Part shown: piece by piece, positions 36,542 to 46,307 of the stretch
Position numbering within the stretch: position 1 is the stretch's first letter
Layout: each line of letters opens with the position of its first letter
Source of the DNA: Herbaspirillum aquaticum
GTDB taxonomy: Bacteria > Pseudomonadota > Gammaproteobacteria > Burkholderiales > Burkholderiaceae_D
Direction: 5' to 3'
Length of the DNA stretch: 64,000 nt
Assembly: GCF_002213425.1 (NCBI RefSeq)
Contig: NZ_NJGV01000022.1
Location: forward strand, 61,142-125,141
Translations under genes and position numbers: made by a program
Notes under the pieces: model-generated
The model's input: the letters and a program-made list of their open reading frames with translations, nothing else
Told to the model about the DNA's origin: nothing
The model's database searches: none

Positions 36542-36596
36542 GTTGTGCTCGCTTGATCGTGAGGTTGTCAGGACTTCAATTGGGTGTCAGAAACGA

Positions 36597-36624
36597 AAAA
36601 GGGGCGTCGCGAGACACCCCTTTT
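36597..36624 (-). terminator. Terminator of the rpsP-rimM-trmD-rplS operon
   Basis: AAAAGGGG-c-GTC and GAC-a-CCCCTTTT pair around a GCGA loop. The minus strand continues TTTTTCGTTT, a good terminator 25 bp after rplS. Confidence 0.85.
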
Positions 36625-36648
36625 CCTGACGCATCAACAGGCGACCGA

Positions 36649-37032
36649 TTACTCGGCAGCAGCAGCCTTTGCCGCACGGCTGGGCAGCTTTTCCTTGATA
36701 CGTGCCGACTTGCCCGAACGTTCGCGCAGGTAGTACAGCTTGGCACGACGCACGTCACCACGACGCTTGACTTCGATCGAGGCGATCAGCGGCGAGTACA
36801 GCTGGAAGGTACGCTCAACGCCTTCGCCCGAAGAAATCTTGCGGACGATGAAGTTGGAGTTCAGGCCACGGTTACGGCGGGCGATGACCACGCCTTCGTA
36901 AGCCTGAGCGCGCTTGCGGGTACCTTCAACCACGTTCACGTTGACAATCACGGTGTCGCCGGGGGCGAAGTCGGGAATGTTCTTGGCGAGACGCGCGATC
37001 TCTTCTTGCTCGAGTTGCTGGATCAGATCCAT
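36649..37032 (-). CDS. rplS: 50S ribosomal protein L19
   Basis: 127 residues matching L19 ('[32 protein letters not shown]', '[36 protein letters not shown]'). It sits at the 30S-50S interface. ATG 37032 has AGGAG upstream. It is the last gene of the operon, 181 bp after trmD, a gap large enough for its own promoter. Confidence 0.97.
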   Translation of the reverse strand: MDLIQQLEQEEIARLAKNIPDFAPGDTVIVNVNVVEGTRKRAQAYEGVVIARRNRGLNSNFIVRKISSGEGVERTFQLYSPLIASIEVKRRGDVRRAKLYYLRERSGKSARIKEKLPSRAAKAAAAE

Positions 37033-37213
37033 TTTTTGCTCCTGTAACCATCTTGCCGGCGCCATTGCCACGAGGGCCGATTGTAAAGCCCGGTAGAGGA
37101 TGGGGTTTCAAACACGGTGACATCGGCCACCGCACGGTGCAGGTCCGTTGCCGGGCCTGCGGTACTGCATTTGCTGCTAAAACTTCACTCGGGCGATCTG
37201 CTCGCGTGCAGGC

Positions 37214-37969
37214 TTACTGCGGCGGCAAACTGCCCAGAAACTTTTCATCGGTCTTGCTCAGCAAGCCCTGCTCGCGGGCCCTGACGATGAGGTCGGGGCG
37301 CTTCTTCTGCGTGGCTTCCAGTGCCCGCTGCCGGCGCCATTTCTGGATCTCGGCATGGTGCCCGCCCAGGAGGATGGACGGCACCGGTGCACCTTCATAG
37401 ACTTCCGGACGCGTGTAATGCGGCGAATCCAGCAATCCGTTGACAAAACTGTCTTCCACGGCCGAGGCACTGTCGTTGAGCGCACCCGGCAAGAGCCGGA
37501 TCACTGCATCCATCAGTGCCATCGCCGGCAATTCACCGCCGGAGAGGACGAAGTCGCCGATGCTGATTTCCTCGTCCACACACTTGTCGAGCAGGCGCTG
37601 GTCAATCGCTTCATAGCGACCGCACAGCAACACTGCCCCGCTGTCCTGCGACAGCCGCACCACGCGCTCATGCGTCAGCGGTGCGCCTTGCGGTGAAAGA
37701 TAAATCACACGCGGCCGGGACAAGCCAAGCGCTTGCTGCCGCTGCTGCGCCGCCTCGATGGCAGCCTGCAGCGGCTTGGCCAGCATCACCATGCCGGGAC
37801 CGCCGCCATAGGGGCGGTCATCCACGGTGCGGTGATTGTCAGTGGTGAATTCACGCGGATTCCACAACTGCAAGCCCCAGCGCTGCTGCTCCAGCGCCCG
37901 GCGGGTAATGCCGGACTGCGTGAGCGCGGCGAACATCTCGGGAAACAGAGTGACGACATCAAACTGCAT
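37214..37969 (-). CDS. trmD: tRNA (guanine-37-N1)-methyltransferase
   Basis: 251 residues of the SPOUT-type TrmD. The start '[25 protein letters not shown]', '[13 protein letters not shown]', '[42 protein letters not shown]' and the C-terminal 'RPDLI' region are all conserved. It methylates G37 of tRNAs to prevent frameshifting. ATG 37969 has GGAGG 4 nt before it. It lies 94 bp after rimM, behind a hairpin that looks like a terminator. Confidence 0.97.
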   Translation of the reverse strand: MQFDVVTLFPEMFAALTQSGITRRALEQQRWGLQLWNPREFTTDNHRTVDDRPYGGGPGMVMLAKPLQAAIEAAQQRQQALGLSRPRVIYLSPQGAPLTHERVVRLSQDSGAVLLCGRYEAIDQRLLDKCVDEEISIGDFVLSGGELPAMALMDAVIRLLPGALNDSASAVEDSFVNGLLDSPHYTRPEVYEGAPVPSILLGGHHAEIQKWRRQRALEATQKKRPDLIVRAREQGLLSKTDEKFLGSLPPQ

Positions 37970-38042
37970 CACGCCTCCATTTCCTGGGTTCTTTTGACTC
38001 GTTTGAATCTGTTGAATCTGCTCACATCAGCGAGCCGGAAAA

Positions 38043-38068
38043 GAAAAAACTGACCTTGAAGGTCAGTA
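38043..38068 (-). terminator. Intrinsic terminator-like hairpin between rimM and trmD
   Basis: ACTGACC and GGTCAGT (38049-38055 and 38061-38067) flank a short loop, and the stem includes the rimM stop codon. The minus strand continues TTTTTTCTTTTCC. It should end part of the transcription inside the operon, lowering trmD-rplS relative to rpsP-rimM. Confidence 0.75.
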
Positions 38069-38683
38069 ATCCTTGTCCCAGTCGACGATGATCTTTTTTT
38101 CGCTCTGCTGCACCGTCTTGACGAACTGGTCGACAAACGGAATCAGCAATTCGGGCGCCGCCGCGGATTTCTCCTTGGCACCCTTTTTCGGCTTTGCATC
38201 GGCAGCGGCTTGCGGTTGCGGCGCTGGCGCAGTTTCCTGCACCGGGGCCTTCACCACCAGGATGGGATGGGCGCCGTTGTCCATCATGTCGGACACCACG
38301 CCCAGTTGTTCACCCTGGAGATTTTCCACTGCCGAGCCGATCAGATCGACCCAGTAGAATTCATTGTCATCCAGCGCCGGGAAGTGCTTGCGGGAGATGG
38401 AGACCACCGTTCCCTTCATGGCTTCGGCCGCATTGCGGTCCGCTACCCCGGTCAGGCGCGCAACGACATCGCCGCTGTGCCCCTTGGACTGCATGACATC
38501 GACATCCTGCTTGGGCTGGCCGGATTTCTCCAGCCACCAGGTCTTGGCATTCAACAAGGCATCTGCCTCGGAAGAATAAGGACGCACGCGAATCCAGCCC
38601 TGGATTCCGTAGGCTCCGGTCACATGGCCGACGGTCACGAGATCGTCGGGTGCGGAGAACCCCGCCTGGGCTGGATGAGTCAT
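38063..38683 (-). CDS. rimM: 16S rRNA processing protein RimM
   Basis: 206 residues: N-terminal RimM domain ('DLVTVGHVTGAYGIQGWIRVRPYS'), a PRC barrel ('FYWVDLIGSAVENLQGEQLGVVSDMMDNGAHPILVV') and the terminal 'LIPFVDQFVKTV...VDWD'. An Ala/Pro/Lys-rich linker of about 35 residues splits the PRC region, lengthening it over the usual 170-180. It assists 30S maturation and binds S19. ATG 38683 was chosen by family alignment. Confidence 0.93.
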   Translation of the reverse strand: MTHPAQAGFSAPDDLVTVGHVTGAYGIQGWIRVRPYSSEADALLNAKTWWLEKSGQPKQDVDVMQSKGHSGDVVARLTGVADRNAAEAMKGTVVSISRKHFPALDDNEFYWVDLIGSAVENLQGEQLGVVSDMMDNGAHPILVVKAPVQETAPAPQPQAAADAKPKKGAKEKSAAAPELLIPFVDQFVKTVQQSEKKIIVDWDKDY

Positions 38684-38753
38684 GAGTACACCAGACCTGC
38701 TCTTCATCCTTGCGCCAGCAGAACCGGCGCGGAATCAGACAGGAAAACCTGTA

Positions 38754-39008
38754 TTAAGCAGCAGCCTTGGAACCGGCTTCAGCGACCAGGCGAGCAACGG
38801 TCGGCGACAGTTGTGCGCCAACGCCTTGCCAGTGAGCCAGACGGTCAGCAGCGATACGCACGGTTTCTTCCTTGCCGGAAGCGACCGGGTTGTAGAAGCC
38901 GATGCGCTCGATGAAACGACCATCGCGACGATTGCGCGAGTCGGTTGCAACGATGTTGTAGAAGGGGCGCTTCTTGGCGCCGCCACGAGCTAAACGAATA
39001 ACGACCAT
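38754..39008 (-). CDS. rpsP: 30S ribosomal protein S16
   Basis: 84 residues: '[20 protein letters not shown]', '[16 protein letters not shown]' and '[19 protein letters not shown]' are typical of S16. It is the first gene of the operon with rimM, trmD and rplS. The start is ATG 39008. Confidence 0.97.
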   Translation of the reverse strand: MVVIRLARGGAKKRPFYNIVATDSRNRRDGRFIERIGFYNPVASGKEETVRIAADRLAHWQGVGAQLSPTVARLVAEAGSKAAA

Positions 39009-39047
39009 AATGGTTCCAGTAAGAATACGGACACGGAAAAGCCGCAG

Positions 39048-39077
39048 ATTATAACGGACTTCCGCCCACCCGGGCAA
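39048..39077 (-). promoter_or_regulatory. Promoter of the rpsP operon
   Basis: On the minus strand TTGCCC (39072-39077) and TATAAT (39048-39053) are 18 bp apart, about 40 bp before the rpsP start codon. This is the likely main sigma-70 promoter for rpsP-rimM-trmD-rplS. Confidence 0.7.
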
Positions 39078-39326
39078 GTTGCTTGGCGCTTTTGTGCCAG
39101 AGACCAACGCACAACGCCCCGCAAACTCCCCAAAACACGGCAAAAGTGATGTCTTTTGGCATCACTTTTGCCCCTCCTCCGGCCAGGACTGCCGCGTGGC
39201 AGCTTGTCCTGACGGAAATCACCCGGCGCCAGGGCCTCGGCTATACTGCTGCCAGACCTGACCACGAACGATATGGCCGCCAGATTCATCTCTGACGGCT
39301 TACAACAGAATAAAGAGACGAGCAGC

Positions 39327-39755
39327 ATGCCCTTGCCTTCCGCACCCCGCCACAAGAACAAGACCCTGACGACCTTCCTGGCCACCGTCTTCGGCAGCAT
39401 CGGCCTGCACCGCTTCTATCTCCACGGCAGCCGTGACCGCTTCGGCTGGCTGCACATCCTGGCCATTCCCTTGTCACTGGCCTTGATGGCGGCGCGGCCG
39501 GAGGCGCCCAAGCTCTTCACCGGCCTGCCCTTCGTGCTGTCGGTGCTCATTGCCTGCCTGGAAGCGCTGGTGCTGGGCCTGACGCCCGACGACAAGTGGG
39601 ATGCACGCTACAACGCCGGCAGCGGCAAGAACTCGGAATCGCACTGGATCCTGGCCCTGATCCTGGTCCTGACCGTGGGATTGGGCGCCATGGGCGTGAT
39701 CGCCCTGCTGGCGCGCAGCTTTGACCTGCTCTTCACCGGCGGGGCTTTCGGCTGA
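39327..39755 (+). CDS. TM2-domain membrane protein
   Basis: 142 residues. The TM2 pattern 'GSIGLHRFYLHGSRDRFGWLHIL' sits near the N-terminus and three or four membrane spans follow. TM2 proteins are small membrane proteins of unclear function. ATG 39327 starts before the first span; the frame also opens slightly upstream. It is convergent with the acyl-CoA dehydrogenase gene. Confidence 0.75.
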   Translation: MPLPSAPRHKNKTLTTFLATVFGSIGLHRFYLHGSRDRFGWLHILAIPLSLALMAARPEAPKLFTGLPFVLSVLIACLEALVLGLTPDDKWDARYNAGSGKNSESHWILALILVLTVGLGAMGVIALLARSFDLLFTGGAFG

Positions 39756-39786
39756 CCTGCTACCCTGCCATCTCCTCCCAATGAAC

Positions 39787-39824
39787 AAGCCCGGAACATC
39801 GCCAAGGCGTTGTTCCGGGCTTTT
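39787..39824. terminator. Bidirectional terminator between TM2 gene and acyl-CoA dehydrogenase
   Basis: AAGCCCGGAACA pairs with TGTTCCGGGCTT, a 12-bp stem around a 12-nt loop. TTTT follows on the plus strand and TTGTT on the minus strand. Confidence 0.85.
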
Positions 39825-39838
39825 GTCTGAAGACCTGA

Positions 39839-41623
39839 TCAGAACTGCTCTTCAGCCAGCGCCATGACTGCCGCACCGCCATCGACGACGGCCGTGCGAT
39901 AGGCCAGCGCCTGCGGCAGGATCTGCTCGGCGTAGAAACGCGCGGTCGCCAACTTGGCTTCGTAGAACTTGCCGTCGCCCTCGCCGGATTTCAGCTTGCC
40001 CGCCGCAATGGCTGCCGCACGCGCCATTTGCCAGCCACCCAGCACCACGCCAGCCATCTTCAGGTACGGGACGCTGCCCGCGAAGACCGCCTTGATATCG
40101 CTCTTGACGTTGGCCACCACATACTCGACCACCTGTTCCAGCGCATCGGCGGCGTCGGCCAGGCGCGCCGCGATGGGCTGCAGTTGCGCATCGCCCTGCA
40201 GCTCGGCCACGGTCTGGCGCACCTGGGCGATGATGCCCTTGGCCACGGCACCGCCGTCACGCACGGTCTTGCGGCCCACCAGGTCATTGGCCTGGATGGC
40301 CGTCGTGCCTTCGTAGATCGGCAGGATGCGGGCGTCGCGATAATGCTGGGCCGCACCGGTTTCCTCGATGAAGCCCATGCCGCCGTGCACCTGCACGCCG
40401 GTGGAGGTCACGTCGACGGACATCTCGGTGATCCAGCCCTTGACGATGGGCACCAGGTATTCGTAGAAGGCCTGGTTGGATTTGCGGGTCGCTTCATCAT
40501 CGCTGAAGTGCGCCGCGTCCGAGGTAGCTGCGGCCACATAGGACAAGGCCCGCGCCGCCTCGATCTGGGCGCGCATGGACATCAACATGCGACGCACATC
40601 GGGCTGGTGGATGATGGCCACCGGACCGGGCGAGCCGGCCAGGTCGCGCGACTGGATGCGGTCGCGGGCATAGGACACCGCCTTCTGGTAGGCACGTTCC
40701 GACACCGACAGCCCCTGGATGCCCACGGCGAAGCGTGCCGCATTCATCATGATGAACATGTATTCCAGGCCGCGATTCTCTTCACCGACCAGGGTGCCGA
40801 TGGCGCCGCCATGGTCGCCGAACTGCAGCACGGCAGTCGGGCTGGCCTTGATACCCAGCTTGTGTTCGATCGAGACGCAGTGCACGTCATTGCGCGCGCC
40901 CAGCGAACCGTCGGCATTGACCAGGAACTTGGGCACGATGAAGAGTGAAATGCCCTTCACGCCTTCAGGCGCATTGGGCGTGCGGGCCAGCACCAGATGG
41001 ACGATGTTCTCGGCCATGTCGTGCTCGCCATAGGTGATGAAGATCTTGGTACCGAAGAGCTTGTAGGTCCCGTCGCCCTCCGGCACGGCGCGGGTGCGCA
41101 CCAGTGCCAGGTCGGAGCCGGCCTGCGGCTCGGTGAGGTTCATGGTGCCGGTCCACTTGCCGGAGATGAAGTTGGCGATGAAGGTTTCCTTCTGCTGCTG
41201 CGTGCCGGCCGTCATCAGCGCTTCGATGGTGCCATCGGTCAACAGCGGGCACAGCGCGAAGGAGAGATTGGCCGAGTTCAGCATCTCGATGCAGGGCGTG
41301 GCCAGCAGCTTGGGCAGGCCTTGTCCGCCGAACTCCACGGGATGCTGCACGCCTTGCCAGCCGGCCTCACCGAACTGGCGGAAGGCCTCCTTGAAACCCG
41401 GGCTGGTGGTGACCTTGCCGTCGGACCAGCTGCTGGGCGCCTTGTCGGCGGAATGGTTCAGCGGGGCGATCACTTCACTGCAGAAACGGGCGTTTTCTTC
41501 GAGAATGGCCTCGGCCGTTTCTGGCGTGGCATCCTCGCAGCCGGGCAGCGCATTCACGGCTGCCAGACCGGCCAGTTCGTTCATGACGAACAACATATCC
41601 TTTACGGGCGCGGTGTAACTCAT
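39839..41623 (-). CDS. Acyl-CoA dehydrogenase, long (FadE-like) form
   Basis: 594 residues. The central acyl-CoA dehydrogenase fold has 'MNLTEPQAGSDLALVRTRA' (FAD/substrate loop) and the helical C-terminal domain carries 'QVHGGMGFIEETGAAQHYRDARILPIYEGTTAIQ', including the family's catalytic glutamate region. An extra C-terminal helical domain gives the 600-residue length class seen in beta-proteobacteria. It oxidises an acyl-CoA, passing electrons to the electron-transfer flavoprotein encoded just upstream. ATG 41623 (MSYTAPV) was chosen by family alignment. Confidence 0.92.
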   Translation of the reverse strand: MSYTAPVKDMLFVMNELAGLAAVNALPGCEDATPETAEAILEENARFCSEVIAPLNHSADKAPSSWSDGKVTTSPGFKEAFRQFGEAGWQGVQHPVEFGGQGLPKLLATPCIEMLNSANLSFALCPLLTDGTIEALMTAGTQQQKETFIANFISGKWTGTMNLTEPQAGSDLALVRTRAVPEGDGTYKLFGTKIFITYGEHDMAENIVHLVLARTPNAPEGVKGISLFIVPKFLVNADGSLGARNDVHCVSIEHKLGIKASPTAVLQFGDHGGAIGTLVGEENRGLEYMFIMMNAARFAVGIQGLSVSERAYQKAVSYARDRIQSRDLAGSPGPVAIIHQPDVRRMLMSMRAQIEAARALSYVAAATSDAAHFSDDEATRKSNQAFYEYLVPIVKGWITEMSVDVTSTGVQVHGGMGFIEETGAAQHYRDARILPIYEGTTAIQANDLVGRKTVRDGGAVAKGIIAQVRQTVAELQGDAQLQPIAARLADAADALEQVVEYVVANVKSDIKAVFAGSVPYLKMAGVVLGGWQMARAAAIAAGKLKSGEGDGKFYEAKLATARFYAEQILPQALAYRTAVVDGGAAVMALAEEQF

Positions 41624-41717
41624 CTCCAACCTCCATTGGGAACGCTCTGCCGGCGTTCCTTGGGTACACGAAAACACCCCGGCTTGAGCCGGGGCGGATA
41701 CTACGATTCAGGACAGA

Positions 41718-42647
41718 TCAGCCAAGCTGCTTGACCAGCTCGGGGACGACCTCGAAGAGGTCACCCACCAGGCCATAGTCAGCCACCGAGAAGATCGGCG
41801 CTTCCTCGTCCTTGTTGATGGCGACGATGACCTTGGAGTCCTTCATGCCGGCCAAATGCTGGATCGCGCCGGAGATACCGACGGCGATATAGAGCTGCGG
41901 CGCGACGATCTTGCCGGTCTGGCCGACCTGCCAGTCGTTGGGCACGTAGCCTGCGTCAACAGCGGCGCGGGACGCGCCCATGGCAGCGTTGAGCTTGTCG
42001 GCCAGCGGCTCCAGGATCTTGAAGCTTTCCGCCGAGCCCATGCCACGGCCACCGGAAACGATGATCTTGGCAGCGGTCAGTTCGGGACGATCCGACTTGG
42101 CCACTTCACGGCCCACGAAACTGGACTTGCCCGAATCGGCCACGGCCGGGATGCTTTCCACGGCCGCCGAACCACCCTGTGCGGCCGGATCGAAACCGGT
42201 GGTGCGCACGGTGATGACCTTGATCGGGTCGATCGACTGCACGGTGGCAATGGCGTTGCCGGCGTAGATGGGACGCTCGAAGGTATCAGCCGACTCCACC
42301 TTGGTGATGTCGGAAATCTGGCCCACGTCCAGCTTCGCAGCCACGCGCGGCAGGATGTTCTTGCCGTAGGCAGTGGCGGGCGCGAGGATGTGGCGGTAAT
42401 CCTTGGCGATGGCCAGGACTTGTTCGGCCACGTTTTCGGCCAGGCCATCGGCGAATTGCGGAGCATCAGCCAGCAGCACCTTGGCTACGCCTGCCACTTG
42501 GGCGGCAGCGTCAGCGGCGGCCTTGGCGTTGGAACCGGCCACCAGGACGTGGACATCGCCACCGGCTTGCGCTGCGGCGGTGATGGTGTTGAGGGTGCTG
42601 CCCTTGAGGCTGGCGTTGTCGTGTTCGGCAATAACGAGTGCGGTCAT
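41718..42647 (-). CDS. etfA: Electron transfer flavoprotein alpha subunit
   Basis: 309 residues with the C-terminal FAD-binding domain '[50 protein letters not shown]'-type region, which is the ETF-alpha signature. It forms the heterodimer with EtfB that carries electrons from acyl-CoA dehydrogenases to the quinone pool. It begins 2 bp after etfB and ends about 95 bp before the acyl-CoA dehydrogenase gene. Confidence 0.96.
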   Translation of the reverse strand: MTALVIAEHDNASLKGSTLNTITAAAQAGGDVHVLVAGSNAKAAADAAAQVAGVAKVLLADAPQFADGLAENVAEQVLAIAKDYRHILAPATAYGKNILPRVAAKLDVGQISDITKVESADTFERPIYAGNAIATVQSIDPIKVITVRTTGFDPAAQGGSAAVESIPAVADSGKSSFVGREVAKSDRPELTAAKIIVSGGRGMGSAESFKILEPLADKLNAAMGASRAAVDAGYVPNDWQVGQTGKIVAPQLYIAVGISGAIQHLAGMKDSKVIVAINKDEEAPIFSVADYGLVGDLFEVVPELVKQLG

Positions 42648-42649
42648 GA

Positions 42650-43405
42650 TCAGATCACCTTGGCTTCATTTTTCAGTTTGGCGACCAGGGTCGCGACATC
42701 CGGCACCTTCACGCCGGCGCTGCGCTTGGCAGGCTCGGTGACCTTCAGGGTCTTCACGCGCGGGGCCACGTCCACACCCAGCTCTTCGGGCTTGACGGTA
42801 TCGAGCTGCTTCTTCTTGGCCTTCATGATATTGGGCAGCGTGACGTAACGCGGCTCGTTCAGGCGCAGGTCGGTGGTGATGATGGCCGGCAGGGCCAGGG
42901 CCAGGGTTTCCAGGCCGCCGTCCACTTCACGGGTCACGGTGACCTTGCCCTCTTCCAGGACCACCTTGGAGGCGAAGGTGGCTTGCGGCCAGCCCAGCAA
43001 GGCAGCCAGCATCTGGCCGGTCTGGTTGCAGTCGTCGTCGATGGCCTGCTTGCCCAGGATGATCAGCTGCGGCTGCTCCTTCTCGGCCAGGGCCTTGAGG
43101 ATCTTGGCCACGGCCAGCGGTTGCAGTTCGACATCGGCCGCCACTTCGGCCAGGATGCCGCGATCGGCACCAATGGCCATGGCGGTGCGCAGGGTTTCCT
43201 GGCACTGGGTCACGCCGGCGGAGACGGCGATCACTTCGGTGACCTTGCCGCCTTCTTTCAGGCGCACGGCTTCTTCCACCGCGATTTCGTCAAACGGGTT
43301 CATCGACATCTTGACGTTGGCGATATCGACGCCGCTGCCGTCGCTCTTGACGCGCACCTTGACGTTGTAATCCACGACGCGCTTGACTGGTACTAATACT
43401 TTCAT
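42650..43405 (-). CDS. etfB: Electron transfer flavoprotein beta subunit
   Basis: 251 residues: '[19 protein letters not shown]', the ETF-beta signature around '[33 protein letters not shown]' and the AMP-binding region. It is the first gene of the etfB-etfA-acd operon. A TATAAT -10 element lies about 50 bp upstream. Confidence 0.96.
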   Translation of the reverse strand: MKVLVPVKRVVDYNVKVRVKSDGSGVDIANVKMSMNPFDEIAVEEAVRLKEGGKVTEVIAVSAGVTQCQETLRTAMAIGADRGILAEVAADVELQPLAVAKILKALAEKEQPQLIILGKQAIDDDCNQTGQMLAALLGWPQATFASKVVLEEGKVTVTREVDGGLETLALALPAIITTDLRLNEPRYVTLPNIMKAKKKQLDTVKPEELGVDVAPRVKTLKVTEPAKRSAGVKVPDVATLVAKLKNEAKVI

Positions 43406-43454
43406 CGCATGGCCCTTGCAAAAAGGAATTGACGTAAACGTAAACTTCCGCAGG

Positions 43455-43460
43455 ATTATA
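43455..43460 (-). promoter_or_regulatory. -10 element of the etfB-etfA-acd operon
   Basis: TATAAT on the minus strand, 50 bp before the etfB ATG. No good -35 hexamer was found at 16-18 bp, so the promoter may need an activator or be of the extended -10 kind. Confidence 0.5.
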
Positions 43461-43625
43461 AAAGCAAAACGGGGTGCCTACCGGTTTTTAGCACGATCGT
43501 TCTTTTTAATGTTCGCAGCATACACCAAAGATTCACGTGAGCGGAAGAGGAAATGAAGAGAAGCTGAAAAAAACTTCATGCAGCGGAATTGACGCGCGGC
43601 CTGCCCATAGGCAACACCGCGCCGT

Positions 43626-44585
43626 TCAGACCGCCAGGTGGGGTACCGGTTCGCCGCGCAGGCCGGCCAGCAGGTTGGAGACGGCCAGCTCGGCCATGGC
43701 CAGCCGGGTTTCATGGGTGGCCGAACCGATGTGGGGCAAGGCCACCACGTTGGGGAGTTGCAGCAAGGGCGATTCGGCGGGCAGCGGCTCAACTTCGAAC
43801 ACATCCAGGCCGGCACCGTAGAGGGTCTTGTCCTGCAGGGCCGCAATCAGCGCGGCCTCATCGACGATGCGTCCGCGCGAGGCATTGATGAAGATGGCGC
43901 TGCGCTTCATGAGCGCGAATTCGCGTGCGCCGATCAGCCGTTCGGTATCGGCGTTCAAGGGCAGCATCACGCAGACGAAGTCCGCCTGGGCCAGCAATTC
44001 GTCCTGGCTGACGTAGCGCGCACCGAGTTCGCGCTCGGCCTCGGGATCGGGCCGGCGGTTGTGATACAGGATCGGCATGCCGAAACCATGATGCGCCCGC
44101 CGCGCCACCGCAGAGCCGATGCGGCCCATGCCGATCAGGCCCAGCGTCTTGCCGTGCACGTTGACGCCAAACTGGGCCTCACCGATGCTGCCCTTCCAGC
44201 GTCCGGCCTTGACGTATTCGGCCAGTTCCACCACGCGGCGCGCGGTGGAGAGGATCAAGGCAAAGATGGTGTCGGCAGTCGCTTCGGTGAGCACGCCGGG
44301 CGTATGCGCCAGCATCAGCCCGCGCCGGCGGAAATAATCCAGGTCGAAATTGTCCACGCCCACCGAGATGGTGGAGGCGATCTTGAGTTGCGGCGCGCCC
44401 TCCAGCATCTCGTTGGTAATCGGCAGGCTGGCGCCGATCATGCCATGGGCGGTTTTCAGTGCCGCGAGGAAATCCGCACGGTTGTCTTGCGTAATACGGT
44501 CGAAGAGCGTGACCTCACATTCCGCCTCCAGGCGCTGCAGCAGATGCTCGGGCAATTTTTTGTAGACGACGACGTGCGGCTTCAT
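43626..44585 (-). CDS. kguD: 2-ketogluconate-6-phosphate reductase-like (KguD/GhrB family)
   Basis: 319 residues of the D-2-hydroxyacid dehydrogenase family: nucleotide fold 'GLIGMGRIGSAVARRAHHGFGMPILYHNRR', signature 'LMKRSAIFINASRGRIVDEAALIAAL' and catalytic 'LPHIGSATHETR' (His). The arginine after GMPILYHN suggests NADPH. KguD reduces 2-keto-6-phosphogluconate to 6-phosphogluconate. Context (kguK and kguE equivalents upstream, PtxS-like repressor) supports that role; alone it could be a glyoxylate/hydroxypyruvate reductase. It is the last gene of the cluster. Confidence 0.78.
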   Translation of the reverse strand: MKPHVVVYKKLPEHLLQRLEAECEVTLFDRITQDNRADFLAALKTAHGMIGASLPITNEMLEGAPQLKIASTISVGVDNFDLDYFRRRGLMLAHTPGVLTEATADTIFALILSTARRVVELAEYVKAGRWKGSIGEAQFGVNVHGKTLGLIGMGRIGSAVARRAHHGFGMPILYHNRRPDPEAERELGARYVSQDELLAQADFVCVMLPLNADTERLIGAREFALMKRSAIFINASRGRIVDEAALIAALQDKTLYGAGLDVFEVEPLPAESPLLQLPNVVALPHIGSATHETRLAMAELAVSNLLAGLRGEPVPHLAV

Positions 44586-44607
44586 GGCAGTTCCTGTGAA
44601 AGTCAAA

Positions 44608-45552
44608 TCAGGCCGAAGCCGCCTCCAGCTCGGCCCGGGTAGGCAAGCCTTCCATGTCACCCACCACCTGGATGGCGAACGCCCCGATGCGGTTGCCGCG
44701 CATGACGGCCTCGGGTACCGGCAAGCCTTCCAGCATGCCGCTGATGACCCCCACGGCGAAGCCGTCCCCTGCCCCCACGGTATCGACCACTTCCTTCACC
44801 GGCACCCCGGCCACCCTGCCCTCGCCTTCACTGTTGCGCCAGTAAGCGCCCTCGGCGCCCAGCTTGATGACCACCATCTTCACACCGCGCTCCAGGTAGA
44901 AGCCGGCGATGGCGCGCGGATCTTCATATCCGGTCAACAGCGTGCCTTCCGACAAACCCGGCAGCACCCAGTCGGCCTTGAAGGCCAGCGCATTCAACTG
45001 CTGCGCCATGACTTCGCGCGAGGGCCACAGCATCGGCCGCAGGTTGGGATCGAAGGAAATCGTCTTGCCCTGCGCCCGCATGAACTCCATGGCGTGATGG
45101 GCAAAGGCCATCGTCGTGGGCGACAAGGCCGGTGCGATGCCGGTGGCGTGCAGGTGCCGTGCCGCGCCGAAATACACCGGGTCGAAATCCTCCAGCGACA
45201 GGTGGCTGGCCGCCGATCCCTTGCGGTAATACTCGATGGCGGGATCCGCCCCATCCACCGCCTTGGCCTTCAACTGGATGGCCGTGCGGAATTCCATATC
45301 GGTCAACACGTGGCTGACGTCCACCCCTTCCTGCGCCACCCGCTTGCGGATGAAGCGGCCAAAGGCATCATTGCCCACCCGGCTGGCCCAACCCACCTTC
45401 AAGCCCAGGCGTGCCAGGCCGATGGCCACATTGGTCTCGGCACCGGCCAGTCGGCGCGTATATTTCTCCACTTCCTCGAAGGGGCCGACTTCGTCAGCCA
45501 CCAGCAAGGCCAGGGCCTCTCCCCAAGTCACCACATCCAGTTGCATCGTCAT
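44608..45552 (-). CDS. kguK: 2-ketogluconate kinase-like PfkB sugar kinase
   Basis: 314 residues of the PfkB/ribokinase family with 'GAETNVAIGLARLG' near the N-terminus and the C-terminal anion hole/catalytic motif 'DTVGAGDGFAVGV'. The best-known relatives are 2-keto-3-deoxygluconate kinase (KdgK) and 2-ketogluconate kinase (KguK). The KguE and KguD neighbours favour KguK, which phosphorylates 2-ketogluconate to the 6-phosphate. ATG 45552 was preferred; ATG 45546 is two codons in. The kguD-like gene starts 22 bp after its stop. Confidence 0.8.
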   Translation of the reverse strand: MTMQLDVVTWGEALALLVADEVGPFEEVEKYTRRLAGAETNVAIGLARLGLKVGWASRVGNDAFGRFIRKRVAQEGVDVSHVLTDMEFRTAIQLKAKAVDGADPAIEYYRKGSAASHLSLEDFDPVYFGAARHLHATGIAPALSPTTMAFAHHAMEFMRAQGKTISFDPNLRPMLWPSREVMAQQLNALAFKADWVLPGLSEGTLLTGYEDPRAIAGFYLERGVKMVVIKLGAEGAYWRNSEGEGRVAGVPVKEVVDTVGAGDGFAVGVISGMLEGLPVPEAVMRGNRIGAFAIQVVGDMEGLPTRAELEAASA

Positions 45553-45563
45553 AGTGCTTGTCC

Positions 45564-46307
45564 TCAGACGGCCGCCAGCATCGCCACGTGGCGGCGCGTC
45601 GTTTCTTCCAGATCCGTGCCCACCAGCGGGAATTCGATGGCCCGCAAGATGCCCGTGGGGAAATGCGCCAGCATGGACGGCCAGTGGGTATCCTGGGCCT
45701 GCAGCGGCACGGCCTTGAGCTTGCCCTTGTCCTCCTGCACGCCCTTGCAGTGCACGTAGCGCACGTGCGGTGCCAGCGAACGCGCGGCGGTCTCGGGATC
45801 GACGCCCTGCCAGTGCCAGTTGCCCATATCGAAGGTCATGCCGAAGGCATAGCCATTGCCGGTGCACAGCGCCAGGAAGCTGACGATGGGCTCCAGCCGT
45901 CCGCCCTGCGGGGTCTGGTCGTTTTCCAGCAGCACTTCGATGGGGGAATGCGAGAGGAAGCGCAGCAGCGATTGCAGGTCACTGCCTGCAGAAAAATGCC
46001 CGAGCGATACCTTCAGGAAACGCGCGCCGATCTCCTCGGCCTCATTCATCGCCTGGCCGATCTGCTCTCGATCAAATCGCCCGTCGGCACCGAACAATTC
46101 AAACGGCGCGGAATACACCGAAAACAGCTTGTGCTGCTCCAGCAGTGCGCGCAAGGCAGGCAGGTCCTGCGGACCATCGAACAGCTCACGCCGTATTTCA
46201 AGGCCAGCCGCCCCGGCCGCCGCCACCATCGGGACCAGGTCGGCATGGCCGACCCGCCGCACCAGGTCCGCCCCATAGGCCGAGGCGGCGACCAGGACCG
46301 GACTCAC
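45564..46307 (-). CDS. kguE: Sugar epimerase/isomerase-like TIM-barrel protein (KguE-like)
   Basis: 247 residues of the AP-endonuclease-2/xylose isomerase-like TIM-barrel superfamily, with 'ASAYGADLVRRVGHADLVPMVAAAGAAGLEIRREL', 'EVLLENDQTPQGG' and 'FDMGNWHWQGVDP' blocks, the metal-ligand regions of this fold. The start is a GTG at 46307 whose GTGA overlaps the ATPase stop codon by 4 bp. In Pseudomonas kguE precedes kguK, as here. Its exact reaction in 2-ketogluconate use is not established. Confidence 0.75.
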   Translation of the reverse strand: MSPVLVAASAYGADLVRRVGHADLVPMVAAAGAAGLEIRRELFDGPQDLPALRALLEQHKLFSVYSAPFELFGADGRFDREQIGQAMNEAEEIGARFLKVSLGHFSAGSDLQSLLRFLSHSPIEVLLENDQTPQGGRLEPIVSFLALCTGNGYAFGMTFDMGNWHWQGVDPETAARSLAPHVRYVHCKGVQEDKGKLKAVPLQAQDTHWPSMLAHFPTGILRAIEFPLVGTDLEETTRRHVAMLAAV

